Source of the DNA: an uncultured Lachnospiraceae bacterium | GTDB lineage: Bacteria; Bacillota_A; Clostridia; Lachnospirales; Lachnospiraceae | Direction of reading: 5' to 3' | Assembly: GCA_902767195.1 (NCBI GenBank) | Contig: CACXGS010000364.1 | Span: forward strand, 1 to 10,542 | DNA length: 10,542 nt | Shown: piece after piece, positions 1-6,527 of the stretch | Layout of the letters: the number at the start of each line of letters is the position of its first letter | Position numbering within the stretch: position 1 is the stretch's first letter | Translations under genes and position numbers: made by a program | Notes under the pieces: generated by a model | Database searches by the model: none | The model's input: the letters and a program-made list of their open reading frames with translations, nothing else | What the model was told of the DNA's origin: nothing

Positions 1-391
1 GGCCGCCTCTTTGCTCTGTCTTAACCTCTGTCTGATCGGTTATAGTGACAGTTTTCTCTTCCCCGGTATAGTTCATTTCCGGAGGCTGACCACCTTGCTT
101 ATCATTACCGCTTTGATCTTGCCCGTCCGGTTTCTCCGGTGGCTGACTATTCTGATCCTGCTGATCACTTCCATTCGGTCCGCCCTTCCCGGGCATACTG
201 TCTTCATCCACTTCCTTAATGGTAATCGAATCGTCATCAATCTCTGTCACGATTCCATAGACAGCACTGCCATCATCCGCTAAGGCTGCTGTAGTGGCCT
301 CGCCCAATGCAGCACTTCCGCACCCTGCCAGCAGAGACAGGCTCATGGCAATACTCATAACAAATGCTTTATTCATCTTACTTTTTCTCAT
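1..391 (-). CDS. Lipoprotein, N-terminal part (3' end outside window)
   Basis: This is a membrane-anchored lipoprotein of unknown function, of which about 130 residues are visible. The N-terminus is basic (MRKSKMNK), followed by a hydrophobic stretch and the lipobox LLAGC with the lipidated Cys at residue 24. After the Cys comes a short segment, YGIVTEIDDDSITIKE (about 45-60), which resembles the first strands of small beta-barrel domains in clostridial lipoproteins. A Gly/Pro/Gln/Asp-rich linker follows (about 67-107), and then another beta-like stretch (EEKTVTITDQTEV). The start at 391 is supported by GAAAGGAG eight bases upstream; an ATG five codons later lacks this spacing. The linker composition is typical of extracytoplasmic low-complexity linkers. 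The direct repeats upstream suggest control by a response regulator. I do not recognise a specific family, and a DUF5666-like domain is only a guess. Confidence 0.85.
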   Translation of the reverse strand, partial: MRKSKMNKAFVMSIAMSLSLLAGCGSAALGEATTAALADDGSAVYGIVTEIDDDSITIKEVDEDSMPGKGGPNGSDQQDQNSQPPEKPDGQDQSGNDKQGGQPPEMNYTGEEKTVTITDQTEVKTEQRGG

Positions 392-412
392 AATATATAC
401 TCCTTTCAAAAA

Positions 413-461
413 GTTCATATCTCATTCGATGTCGCGTATATGTTATGAGACACTTATGAAC
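413..461 (-). promoter_or_regulatory. Direct and inverted repeats upstream of the lipoprotein gene
   Basis: On the minus strand TCATAA occurs twice (448-443 and 459-454), exactly 11 bases apart. This is the spacing of tandem half-sites bound by OmpR/PhoB-type response regulators. The same region also forms an inverted repeat: 413-419 pairs with 455-461 (GTTCATA/TATGAAC) and 420-425 pairs with 445-450 (TCTCAT/ATGAGA), with a four-base bulge. A weak promoter could lie just downstream (CATATA at 442-437, 17 bases, TATGAA at 419-414), which would suit an activated promoter, although it would leave a very short leader. An alternative is TTGTTC then TATACG at 440-435, inside the repeats. The promoter position is uncertain. 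Confidence 0.45.
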
Positions 462-545
462 AAACTGTGATGAAATATCCAAGAAACAATGAACTCTGCA
501 AGTATTGCTGACTATTCTGTTCCTTATGGTATGGAAATAAGCCAT

Positions 546-956
546 TTATTTCCCAAACAGATTCTTTACCCGCTTCTTAATCACATCCCAAATGGTCAGG
601 GACCGTCTCATACGGTCGCCGGGGATGTACTTGTTGATGGCCTTAAGAACCCTCTTGGGTTCCTTGCAGGCAAAGGTAAAGTCGCCGTTGGATTTTGTTT
701 TCAGAGCAAATCGGGGAATATAACGCCCGCCGAACATAACAGATGCCGCCACGATCTCCACTTCGTCCCAGGGAATCTGAATGTAATCATGCACATCTCT
801 GTCATTGTAGTATTCAAAAGCCTTGTCGCCGACCATGATCTGGCCGTAGGAATTGATCCCCAGGAAGGAGGTACCCTTCACGACGAGATCCACTGTCTTG
901 TTCATGGACTGGACCAGGCCTTCCTCTTTTTTCTTTTTCCCTTTATTAATTGCCAT
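546..956 (-). CDS. manO: ManO, DUF956 protein associated with mannose PTS
   Basis: The 136-residue product matches the DUF956 family as I know it: VQSMNKTVDLVVKGTSFLG near the N-terminus, then GDKAFEYYNDRDVHDYIQI, PWDEVEIVAASVMFGG and RFALKTKSNGDFTF, and a basic C-terminal end (RRSLTIWDVIKK). ManO proteins are encoded with mannose-family PTS genes, mainly in Lactobacillales, and are thought to influence that operon; the mechanism is not settled. A longer reading frame starting at 992 exists, but AAGGAG lies five bases before the ATG at 956, so I start there. The N-terminal AINKGKKKKEE segment is an unusually basic extension. Unlike the common manLMNO arrangement, a terminator and about 220 bases separate it from the EIID gene. 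I see no clear terminator after it. Confidence 0.9.
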   Translation of the reverse strand: MAINKGKKKKEEGLVQSMNKTVDLVVKGTSFLGINSYGQIMVGDKAFEYYNDRDVHDYIQIPWDEVEIVAASVMFGGRYIPRFALKTKSNGDFTFACKEPKRVLKAINKYIPGDRMRRSLTIWDVIKKRVKNLFGK

Positions 957-1174
957 ATACTCTCCTTCGTGTATCTCATATGCCGGTTGCATAGTTGAAC
1001 TGTATTGCTATCCCCCATCTACAGAAACCGGTTCCGTCGCAGAGGCGTTGCCCACTCCCGGTGAACTATCTGCCTGTTCCGATTGGGGACATAGCCACCG
1101 GAGCCCTTTGCGAAGCCGCAGCTTTTTCTAAGTAGCCGACTTTGTGCAGAGTTGTTATCCGGTTTTTCATTCAC
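957..1174 (-). ncRNA. Possible structured leader or small RNA before manO
   Basis: This stretch has no supportable protein but is GC-richer than the neighbouring gaps and contains base-pairing potential on the minus strand. A hairpin has AGC-TGCG (1123-1117), loop GCTT, then CGCA (1112-1109), with GCT at 1104-1102 closing outside it. A long-range stem joins 1095-1091 and 1088-1085 (GCTAT, CCCC) to 1016-1007 (GGGG, ATAGC). A near-perfect 12-base palindrome lies around 1024-1035. The region starts right after the manZ terminator and ends at the manO ribosome binding site. I compared it from memory with common riboswitches (TPP, FMN, SAM, cobalamin, lysine, glycine, c-di-GMP, c-di-AMP, ZTP, THF) and with T-box, SRP and 6S RNA, and recognised none. 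A GATAAC near 1160-1155 could be a -10, with no good -35. Confidence 0.35.
962..967 (-). promoter_or_regulatory. Ribosome binding site that fixes the manO start
   Basis: AAGGAG on the minus strand lies five bases before the ATG at 956. The upstream in-frame ATG at 992 has no comparable site, so the first 12 residues of the longest reading frame are probably not translated. Confidence 0.75.
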
Positions 1175-1176
1175 AG

Positions 1177-1204
1177 AAAAAAGCCCGGATCACTCCGGGC
1201 TTTT
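1177..1204 (-). terminator. Terminator of the manXYZ operon
   Basis: An 11-bp stem (1179-1189 with 1194-1204; core AGCCCGGA/TCCGGGCT) with loop TCAC is followed on the minus strand by six T (1182-1177). It begins 13 bases after the manZ stop codon. The A/T flanks could also let it act on plus-strand transcripts. Confidence 0.9.
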
Positions 1205-1216
1205 GTAATCTGCAGA

Positions 1217-2137
1217 TTATAATAATCCGATAAGATGTCCTAAAATACCAACAATGAACAGAGCGATGATGATAATAATAGGAGATACATTCTTCTTTAA
1301 CAACCACATACAGAGCAGAGTCAGAAGCAGCGGTACGAATCCCGGAATCAGGGAATTCAGGTTGTCCTGAAGTGTTGTTACCTTAGTAATCGTAGGCTCT
1401 AAGGTAGCTCCGCCTGCGTACTGTGTCAGTGCCTGACGGATACCTTCTGTTCCTTCCGGAAGCTTAGCCCAATCAATGAAATTGGGGGAATCTGCTGTGA
1501 TGGTCGATACAGGAATTACAAAGTTGATACTTACCCAACGTTCTACCAGTGCTCCCAGTACGAACATACCGAGGATGGAAGCGCCCTTGGTGATCTTACC
1601 AAGCAGACCGCCGGAAAGGTCCTTTGTGATCTCGGTTCCTACTCTGTAACCAAACTCCTGTGTATACCACATAAATGCATAACGGATTACATTCCAGAGA
1701 ACGAAGAAAAGGATCGGTCCCAGAAGGCTTCCGGTTAATGCAAGGGATGCTCCCAGAGCACCCAGGATCGGGCGGGCGGTAAACCAGAATACAGGATCAC
1801 CAACACCGGCCAGAGGTCCCATCATACCGACTTTAACACCCTGGATTGCCTGGTCTTCAACCTTTGCGCCATTGGCACGGTCCTCTTCCAGAGCCAGTGT
1901 AACACCCAGGATCGGGGATGCAACATAAGGATGAGTATTAAAGAACTCAAGGTGTCTCTTTAAAGCAGCGGACTGCTCTTCTTTTGTTGTATATAATCTC
2001 TTGATTGCCGGGATCATTGCGAAAGCCCAGCCACCATTCTGCATACGCTCGTAGTTCCAGGAACCCTGAAGGAAAGTAGAACGCAAACAAACGGCCATAC
2101 GATCAGATTTCGATAATTCAATTCTATTTTCTGCCAT
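1217..2137 (-). CDS. manZ: Mannose-family PTS EIID component
   Basis: This is the membrane EIID subunit of a mannose/fructose/sorbose-family phosphotransferase system, which together with EIIC forms the sugar channel. The 306-residue protein has the family signature near its N-terminus (STFLQGSWNYERMQNGGWAF, residues 20-39) followed by a Pro and a basic segment (PAIKRLY). A central hydrophobic region contains GDPVFWFTARPILGALGASL, and the very hydrophobic C-terminus (VSPIIIIIALFIVGILGHLIG) is a membrane helix. Its length is slightly above that of E. coli ManZ (about 285). AGGAGG lies eight bases before the ATG. Only 15 bases separate it from the manY stop, so the two are translated from one message. 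It is the last gene of the operon, before a strong terminator. Confidence 0.96.
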   Translation of the reverse strand: MAENRIELSKSDRMAVCLRSTFLQGSWNYERMQNGGWAFAMIPAIKRLYTTKEEQSAALKRHLEFFNTHPYVASPILGVTLALEEDRANGAKVEDQAIQGVKVGMMGPLAGVGDPVFWFTARPILGALGASLALTGSLLGPILFFVLWNVIRYAFMWYTQEFGYRVGTEITKDLSGGLLGKITKGASILGMFVLGALVERWVSINFVIPVSTITADSPNFIDWAKLPEGTEGIRQALTQYAGGATLEPTITKVTTLQDNLNSLIPGFVPLLLTLLCMWLLKKNVSPIIIIIALFIVGILGHLIGLL

Positions 2138-2152
2138 GTTTCTTACCTCCTT

Positions 2153-2956
2153 CTATTCATAATCGTCCAGGATGTCTCCCAGAGGATCACCTGTTCCTGC
2201 ACCTGCTCCACCTGCAGCTGCTTTATTCTCACTCAGTGTAAGGTAAATCAGAGCCATGGATACGCCGATAACACCAAGAGCGATCAGTGTCAGATCGGAA
2301 ATAGCAGCTACTGCAAAACCGATGGCGAAGAAAGGCCATACTTCTGCAGTTGCCATCATGTTGATAACCATAGCGTAACCTACTGCAACTACCATGCCGC
2401 CGCCGATAGCCATACCATCGGATAACCATGCGGGCATCTGAGCCAGAAGACCCTGAACTGCGTCAGCCGGAATGGAAAGCAGAAGAGCTGCGGGAATGGC
2501 GATACGAAGTCCCTGGAGACAGATCGCAGCGATCTGCCAGAACTGTACAGCACCAAAGTTGGCTTTCTCTGCAGCATTGTCCATCTGATGAACAATAATT
2601 ACGGAGATTGTACGAACAACCATGGTCAGGAAAAGACCTGCTACAGCCAGCGGAACTGCGATAGCGATAGCTTCGCCGACACCGGCTTCACCTTTGCCGC
2701 CGACAACAAGGATGATCGCGGATGCAACAGATGCAAGAGCAGCATCCGGAGATACAGCAGCACCGATGTTGGCCCATCCAAGGGCAATCAGCTGCAATGA
2801 ACCGCCGAGGATAATACACTCAGCCGGATGACCGGTCACAATACCGATCAGTGTACAAGCTACCAGTGGCTGATGGAACTGGAACTCATCGAGAATACCT
2901 TCCACACCAGCCAGGAAGGCAACCAACACAACTAATATCATTGAAAGAAAATTCAT
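2153..2956 (-). CDS. manY: Mannose-family PTS EIIC component
   Basis: This is the EIIC transmembrane subunit that carries the sugar path of a mannose-family PTS. The 267-residue product begins with a hydrophobic helix (LSMILVVLVAFLAGVEGILD) and includes the family-typical segments FQFHQPLVACTLIGIVTGH and ILGGSLQLIALGWANIGAA, then several further hydrophobic helices, in agreement with the polytopic EIIC fold. The length equals that of E. coli ManY. The C-terminus is a short Gly/Ala-rich and acidic tail (GDPLGDILDDYE). AGGAGG precedes the ATG by about seven bases. It sits between the EIIAB and EIID genes, the standard order. Substrate cannot be read from the sequence; mannose and glucose are the usual ones. 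Confidence 0.96.
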   Translation of the reverse strand: MNFLSMILVVLVAFLAGVEGILDEFQFHQPLVACTLIGIVTGHPAECIILGGSLQLIALGWANIGAAVSPDAALASVASAIILVVGGKGEAGVGEAIAIAVPLAVAGLFLTMVVRTISVIIVHQMDNAAEKANFGAVQFWQIAAICLQGLRIAIPAALLLSIPADAVQGLLAQMPAWLSDGMAIGGGMVVAVGYAMVINMMATAEVWPFFAIGFAVAAISDLTLIALGVIGVSMALIYLTLSENKAAAGGAGAGTGDPLGDILDDYE

Positions 2957-2995
2957 TTCGTTTCCTCCTGTTTTGAATTAGAATTCTACGATTAA

Positions 2996-4000
2996 CTATT
3001 GCTGTTTTAAACCTTCACGGGCTTTCTCAAGCAGTGCGTCCATGTTCTCGGGAGAATCTGACGGTACCTTTCGTACATCAAACTCTACTCCATAGGATTT
3101 AATCTTCTCAAATGTCTTAATATCTGTCATATCCAGGGAAAGAACTTTGTTTACTGCGAACTTGCCTTTGGTATGAGCCATGGATCCGACATTAAGCTTC
3201 TTGATCTCAACGCCGCCCTCAATAGCTGCCAGCGCATCCTGAGGTGTCTCGAAAAGAAGCATAGCTTTGGTACTGCCAAATCGTACATCCTTAAATACTT
3301 TGATCATCTTACTAATCGGAACACAGTGTGCCTTTACTCCCGGAGGAGCTGCCTCCATGATCATACGTTTTCTCAGGTTATCACGTGCAACGCCATCCGA
3401 TACAGCAATAATACGGTCCGGGGCAACTGCCTTGGTCCATCCGGTTGCTACCTGTCCATGAAGCAGACGGGTATCGATACGGGCCAGAACAATTTTGATC
3501 TTTCCATCGCCAAGTACGGTTCCCGGAGGGATTGCCTTAGAAAGTGCTGCTTTCGCTTTGTCTTTAATTTTATCCACGGGTGTCTCAACCTTGGGCTCAA
3601 GCTCCGTCGGGAATACTTTAACGCCCTCTCTTCCACTGCCGACGATCTGTTTTGCCAGATCATGCGCGGACAAGGATTCGTCCATGCGGGACGCGTAAGC
3701 ATCAATCAGCATCGGCAGGTTCAGTCCGGCAACCACTGCCCATGTATCCTCGTGTCCGTCAATCAGATTGTTGGCCTGATTGAAAGGTGTGCCGCCCCAC
3801 AGATCCACCAGGATCAATACCTGTTCGGGATCATCAAAACCGGCAATCGCATCCTCCATCTTCTTGCGCAGATCATCCGGTCCGTCGCTGGGCTGTAAAG
3901 TCACTGCAGCGGAGTTGGGCTGATCACCGAAGAGCATGGAGCCAGACATCTTAATACCTTCAGCAAAGTCGCCGTGTGTAGCAAGTAAAATGCCTACCAT
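2996..4000 (-). CDS. manX: Mannose-family PTS fused EIIAB component
   Basis: This cytoplasmic protein passes phosphate from HPr to the incoming sugar. The 334-residue product fuses two domains. EIIA (about 1-130) starts MVGILLATHGDFAEG, with the phosphorylated His probably at residue 9, and has DLWGGTPFNQA at 66-76. EIIB (about 166-334) starts KIKIVLARIDTRLLHGQV, with the active His at 181. A Lys/Pro/Ala-rich linker (about 133-165) joins them, as in E. coli ManX and lactobacillar ManL. The reading frame extends 23 codons upstream to 4069, but AGGGAGG sits eight bases before the ATG at 4000 and the EIIA domain begins there. It is the first gene of the operon. A promoter and a leader hairpin lie upstream; I see no sigma-54 element, although that sigma factor drives some related operons. 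Confidence 0.97.
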   Translation of the reverse strand: MVGILLATHGDFAEGIKMSGSMLFGDQPNSAAVTLQPSDGPDDLRKKMEDAIAGFDDPEQVLILVDLWGGTPFNQANNLIDGHEDTWAVVAGLNLPMLIDAYASRMDESLSAHDLAKQIVGSGREGVKVFPTELEPKVETPVDKIKDKAKAALSKAIPPGTVLGDGKIKIVLARIDTRLLHGQVATGWTKAVAPDRIIAVSDGVARDNLRKRMIMEAAPPGVKAHCVPISKMIKVFKDVRFGSTKAMLLFETPQDALAAIEGGVEIKKLNVGSMAHTKGKFAVNKVLSLDMTDIKTFEKIKSYGVEFDVRKVPSDSPENMDALLEKAREGLKQQ

Positions 4001-4008
4001 TTTTTTAT

Positions 4009-4015
4009 CCTCCCT
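4009..4015 (-). promoter_or_regulatory. Ribosome binding site that fixes the manX start
   Basis: AGGGAGG on the minus strand lies eight bases before the ATG at 4000. It lies inside the longer reading frame that starts at 4069, which argues that this upstream extension is not translated. Confidence 0.85.
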
Positions 4016-4044
4016 TTCATTAAGATTATTAGTTATTATATAAA

Positions 4045-4071
4045 AAGTGAAAAGCATCTCACTTTTCACTT
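4045..4071 (-). repeat. 10-bp inverted repeat in the manX leader
   Basis: AAGTGAAAAG and its exact complement CTTTTCACTT (4045-4054 and 4062-4071) are separated by seven bases. From the predicted promoter it would lie about 30 to 60 bases into the message and 45 bases before the manX start. It could be a repressor operator on DNA. It could also be an RNA hairpin followed on the minus strand by a T-rich run, which would resemble a weak attenuator. A TATAAT just upstream (4077-4072) could be a second -10, which would place the repeat at the transcription start. Confidence 0.55.
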
Positions 4072-4109
4072 ATTATAAACTGAACATTTTCTTACGTTTC
4101 TCTTATTAG

Positions 4110-4138
4110 ATTTTAACGGAACAGGATAACAAAGTCAA
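4110..4138 (-). promoter_or_regulatory. Sigma-A promoter of manXYZ
   Basis: On the minus strand TTGACT (4138-4133), a 17-base spacer and TAAAAT (4115-4110) match the housekeeping consensus at five of six bases each. Transcription would start near 4103, giving a leader of about 100 bases. It lies just after the terminator of the preceding surface-protein gene, as expected for a new transcription unit. Confidence 0.7.
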
Positions 4139-4168
4139 TCACTTTATACATGAAAAAACAATCAGACT

Positions 4169-4199
4169 AAAAAAATAAGGGTGCCCTTTCGGGCACCCT
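4169..4199 (-). terminator. Terminator of the Ig-like repeat surface protein gene
   Basis: A perfect 9-bp stem (AGGGTGCCC/GGGCACCCT; 4178-4186 with 4191-4199) with a GAAA loop on the minus strand is followed by TTATTTTTTT. It starts 49 bases after the stop codon at 4248. Confidence 0.93.
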
Positions 4200-4247
4200 G
4201 TCGGCTGCGTTCTCTGATTCGGTCTGCAATCAGATGATTACAGGTTA

Positions 4248-6317
4248 TTAATATACTTTCAGTCCAATCGTTCTGACCTTCTTAAGATGGTTCTGGTCAC
4301 CACTGGCAGTTACTACGATATAGGCAAAGCCGTCCGTTGTCTTTCTCAGGCCCTGGAATCTTCCGCCGCCGAGGGATACAACATAGGATGTGCTCTTGCT
4401 CTCATAGGAGAGGCTGCCATAGTATCCGGTTACCTTAATCTGTGTCACACCACCAAGGGTAATGTGATTGCCGGGGATGATTACATTGAAGTCTTCCTGG
4501 ATGCTCTTGTCAATGGTAAACTTGACAGTCTTGCTGTTTCTGTAGTGCCCCTTACCCTTAATGATCACGGATGCTTTTCCTGCATTCTTGTTATCCTTGT
4601 AGGTGATGGTGTAATCTGTGTTCTCTTTCAGCTTCTTACCGTCATAGCGTACTGTAGCAGTGGGCTTCTTGTAGTCTCCGTCATAAGTATACTGATCTCT
4701 GGAGAGAGTAACCTGGCATTTATTGCTGGCAAGATCCTGGGTTCCGACGCTGATCTTGAGAACCTTTTTAGCAGGCTTATAGTTGTCGTTGCCTTCGGCC
4801 TCTACGGTAATCTTGACATCACCCATCTTCTTTCCGCGGATCAATCCGTCTTTATCTACAGTAGCAATCTTCTTATCACTGGAAGTGTAAGTAACCTTAC
4901 CTTTAGCCTTCTTAACCTTGATCTGAAGGGTCTTGTTGATATCTACAAATTCATTAGGTACAGTAACCTTCATGGGGTTCTTAGCCTGGTCAATCTTGTA
5001 AGCTTTCTTTACGGTTCCTACATAATTGCCCTTGCCTTTGATAATGACTTTAGCCTTGCCGGCATTGATGTTGTCCTGATAGACTACTTTATAATGTTTG
5101 CCCTTCTTCAGAGTCTTTCCTTTGTATTTAACTTTAACTTTCGGCTTCTTAGCCTTTCCGTCATAGGTATATTTTTTCTTGGAAAGAGTGATCTTGGTGT
5201 TGGCCTTGGTCATTGCGTATCCTTTAACCTTCACGGTGATCTTCTTGGATGCTGCGTTGTAGTTGTTGTTAGCAGCAGCTTTCACAGTGATGGTCACCTT
5301 ACCCGGGTACTTACCTTTTACTTTACCCTTGGAATTAACAACAGCAATCTTCTTGCTGGAGGACACGTAGGAAAGCTTTCCCTTGTTGCCTGTAACCTTG
5401 ATCTGGGCATATTTTCTAACGTTAATTTTCTTTTTGTTGATTGTCACTTTGATCTTCTGTGCTGCTTTGGCAATCTTAAAGTTTGCACTGGAAGATCCAT
5501 TGTAATTGCCGGTACCCTTTACGATTGCGGTTCCTGTACCTGCATTCCTATTGTTGGAGTAGGAAACTGTATAATCCGTATCCCTGACAAGAGTAGTGCT
5601 TCCGTTCTTCACGGTAACTGCCGGCTTATTCTCATTGCCGGTGTATGTAAAGGACGTCCTGCTAAGGGTGACAGTACACTTGGAAATGTCAATTCCTGTA
5701 ATGGTAAAAGATGCAGTTCCTGTGTATCCGTCATACATTCCCTTTCCTGTAACAGTTACTGTACCTGTTCCCACATCCTTGCGGGATCCGGATACTGTAT
5801 AATCGGAGGATGCGACTTCTTTGCCTTCCGCATCCGTAACCTTGCTTACCGTCGGAGTGATGTCGCTTCCGGTGTACTCGAATTCACTCTTGTCGAGAGT
5901 GACGGTGAGTGTCTTCTCGGAAGGTGTTTCCCCTTCTTTAGCCGGAACAGCCTTCTTCTCGGAAGTCTTCTCTTTCTTCTCAGTGTTGTCTTTCTTTTCT
6001 TCAGTCTGTGTATCTTTTACTTCTTTGTTTTCGGTCTTAACTTTTTCTTCTTTGACTTCTTTCTTCTCTTCTTTGACCGGCTCTTCTTTGACTTCTTTCT
6101 TCTCTTCTTTGGCCGGCTCTTCTTTCTTCTCTACAACCTTTTCTTCTTTTTCTTCAACTACTACTTCTTCTTCCTTCTGCTCTTCTGCTCCATCAGCAGC
6201 AGCTTCCACATTCGCATCTTCCGAAGCGGCATATACCGTCATGGAAGCCGGAGCCATGGAAAACACCATAGCCAGTGTACAAAGTATTGCTAAAAATCGT
6301 GTCATTGTCTTCTTCAT
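4248..6317 (-). CDS. Secreted protein with Glu/Lys spacer and seven Ig-like modules
   Basis: This 689-residue protein is predicted to be exported and to act at the cell surface or outside; its ligand is unknown. Residues 1-31 form a signal peptide with probable cleavage near MTVYAAS. Residues about 45-135 are almost entirely Glu, Lys and Val, including a 12-residue unit (EEPAKEEKKEVK, then EEPVKEEKKEVK), and probably form a stiff charged stalk. Two module types follow. Type A (about 136-207, 213-283, 372-443, 531-603) has the pattern YTG or YDG, DYTV, NAGTGT or NAGKA, GxGNY; type B (about 287-365, 448-525, 607-689) resembles bacterial Ig-like group 2 domains (ITVKAAANNNY). The order is A-A-B-A-B-A-B. 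No LPXTG, SLH, choline-binding or C-terminal membrane segment is visible, so anchoring is unexplained. The C-terminal half is strongly Lys-rich. AAAGGAG lies eight bases before the ATG. Confidence 0.93.
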   Translation of the reverse strand: MKKTMTRFLAILCTLAMVFSMAPASMTVYAASEDANVEAAADGAEEQKEEEVVVEEKEEKVVEKKEEPAKEEKKEVKEEPVKEEKKEVKEEKVKTENKEVKDTQTEEKKDNTEKKEKTSEKKAVPAKEGETPSEKTLTVTLDKSEFEYTGSDITPTVSKVTDAEGKEVASSDYTVSGSRKDVGTGTVTVTGKGMYDGYTGTASFTITGIDISKCTVTLSRTSFTYTGNENKPAVTVKNGSTTLVRDTDYTVSYSNNRNAGTGTAIVKGTGNYNGSSSANFKIAKAAQKIKVTINKKKINVRKYAQIKVTGNKGKLSYVSSSKKIAVVNSKGKVKGKYPGKVTITVKAAANNNYNAASKKITVKVKGYAMTKANTKITLSKKKYTYDGKAKKPKVKVKYKGKTLKKGKHYKVVYQDNINAGKAKVIIKGKGNYVGTVKKAYKIDQAKNPMKVTVPNEFVDINKTLQIKVKKAKGKVTYTSSDKKIATVDKDGLIRGKKMGDVKITVEAEGNDNYKPAKKVLKISVGTQDLASNKCQVTLSRDQYTYDGDYKKPTATVRYDGKKLKENTDYTITYKDNKNAGKASVIIKGKGHYRNSKTVKFTIDKSIQEDFNVIIPGNHITLGGVTQIKVTGYYGSLSYESKSTSYVVSLGGGRFQGLRKTTDGFAYIVVTASGDQNHLKKVRTIGLKVY
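6048..6119 (-). repeat. 36-base tandem repeat coding the Glu/Lys spacer
   Basis: Two head-to-tail copies (6048-6083 and 6084-6119) differ at one base (A at 6076, G at 6112). Together they encode two 12-residue units differing by Ala/Val. Such in-frame repeats can change copy number without shifting the frame. Confidence 0.9.
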
Positions 6318-6431
6318 TACTTCAGCTCCTTTCTAGTCATAAGGAATTGTCTTCAAACTTTTTTGAAAAACCCTCTTCATTCTCATAGGAAGATAAAGAA
6401 ACAGACTACACCAAGTTATTAAGTCTAAATT

Positions 6432-6460
6432 ATCATACCCTATGAAATCTGTGTTTGCAA
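6432..6460 (-). promoter_or_regulatory. Sigma-A promoter of the surface protein gene
   Basis: On the minus strand TTGCAA (6460-6455), 17 bases, then TATGAT (6437-6432). The start of transcription would be near 6425, giving a leader of about 108 bases. A perfect TTGACA lies further upstream (6498-6493) but has only a poor -10 (TAACAG) at 17 bases. Confidence 0.6.
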
Positions 6461-6527
6461 TTAACATCCTGTTAAATAATTGTTACTCTTTTGTCAATGT
6501 TTTGATCCCTGAGGAAAGTCCCGGGAT

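Noticed and set aside
489..1131. Two plus-strand open frames (489-998 and 853-1131)
   Set aside because: They lie opposite manO, lack a ribosome binding site and have no recognisable protein content.
1066..1170. A 34-codon minus-strand frame starting MKNRITTLHKVGYLEK
   Set aside because: No ribosome binding site precedes it, since the terminator T tract lies there, and the sequence is better explained as part of a structured RNA region.
2588..3898. Plus-strand frames opposite manX and manY
   Set aside because: They are shadows of clearly recognised PTS genes and show no protein family features.
4001..4140. Sigma-54 promoter or cre site before manX
   Set aside because: No GG-N10-GC type -24/-12 element and no acceptable match to the catabolite-response consensus could be found; the sigma-A elements explain the region.
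4248..4330. LPXTG-type sorting signal at the end of the surface protein
   Set aside because: The last residues (VRTIGLKVY) contain no LPXTG, hydrophobic segment or basic tail.
4287..6293. A 668-codon open frame on the plus strand opposite the surface protein gene
   Set aside because: It mirrors a repetitive Lys/Val/Thr-rich gene whose codons rarely give stops on the other strand. The coding frame on the minus strand has signal peptide, ribosome binding site, promoter and terminator; the antisense frame has none and reads as low-complexity sequence.
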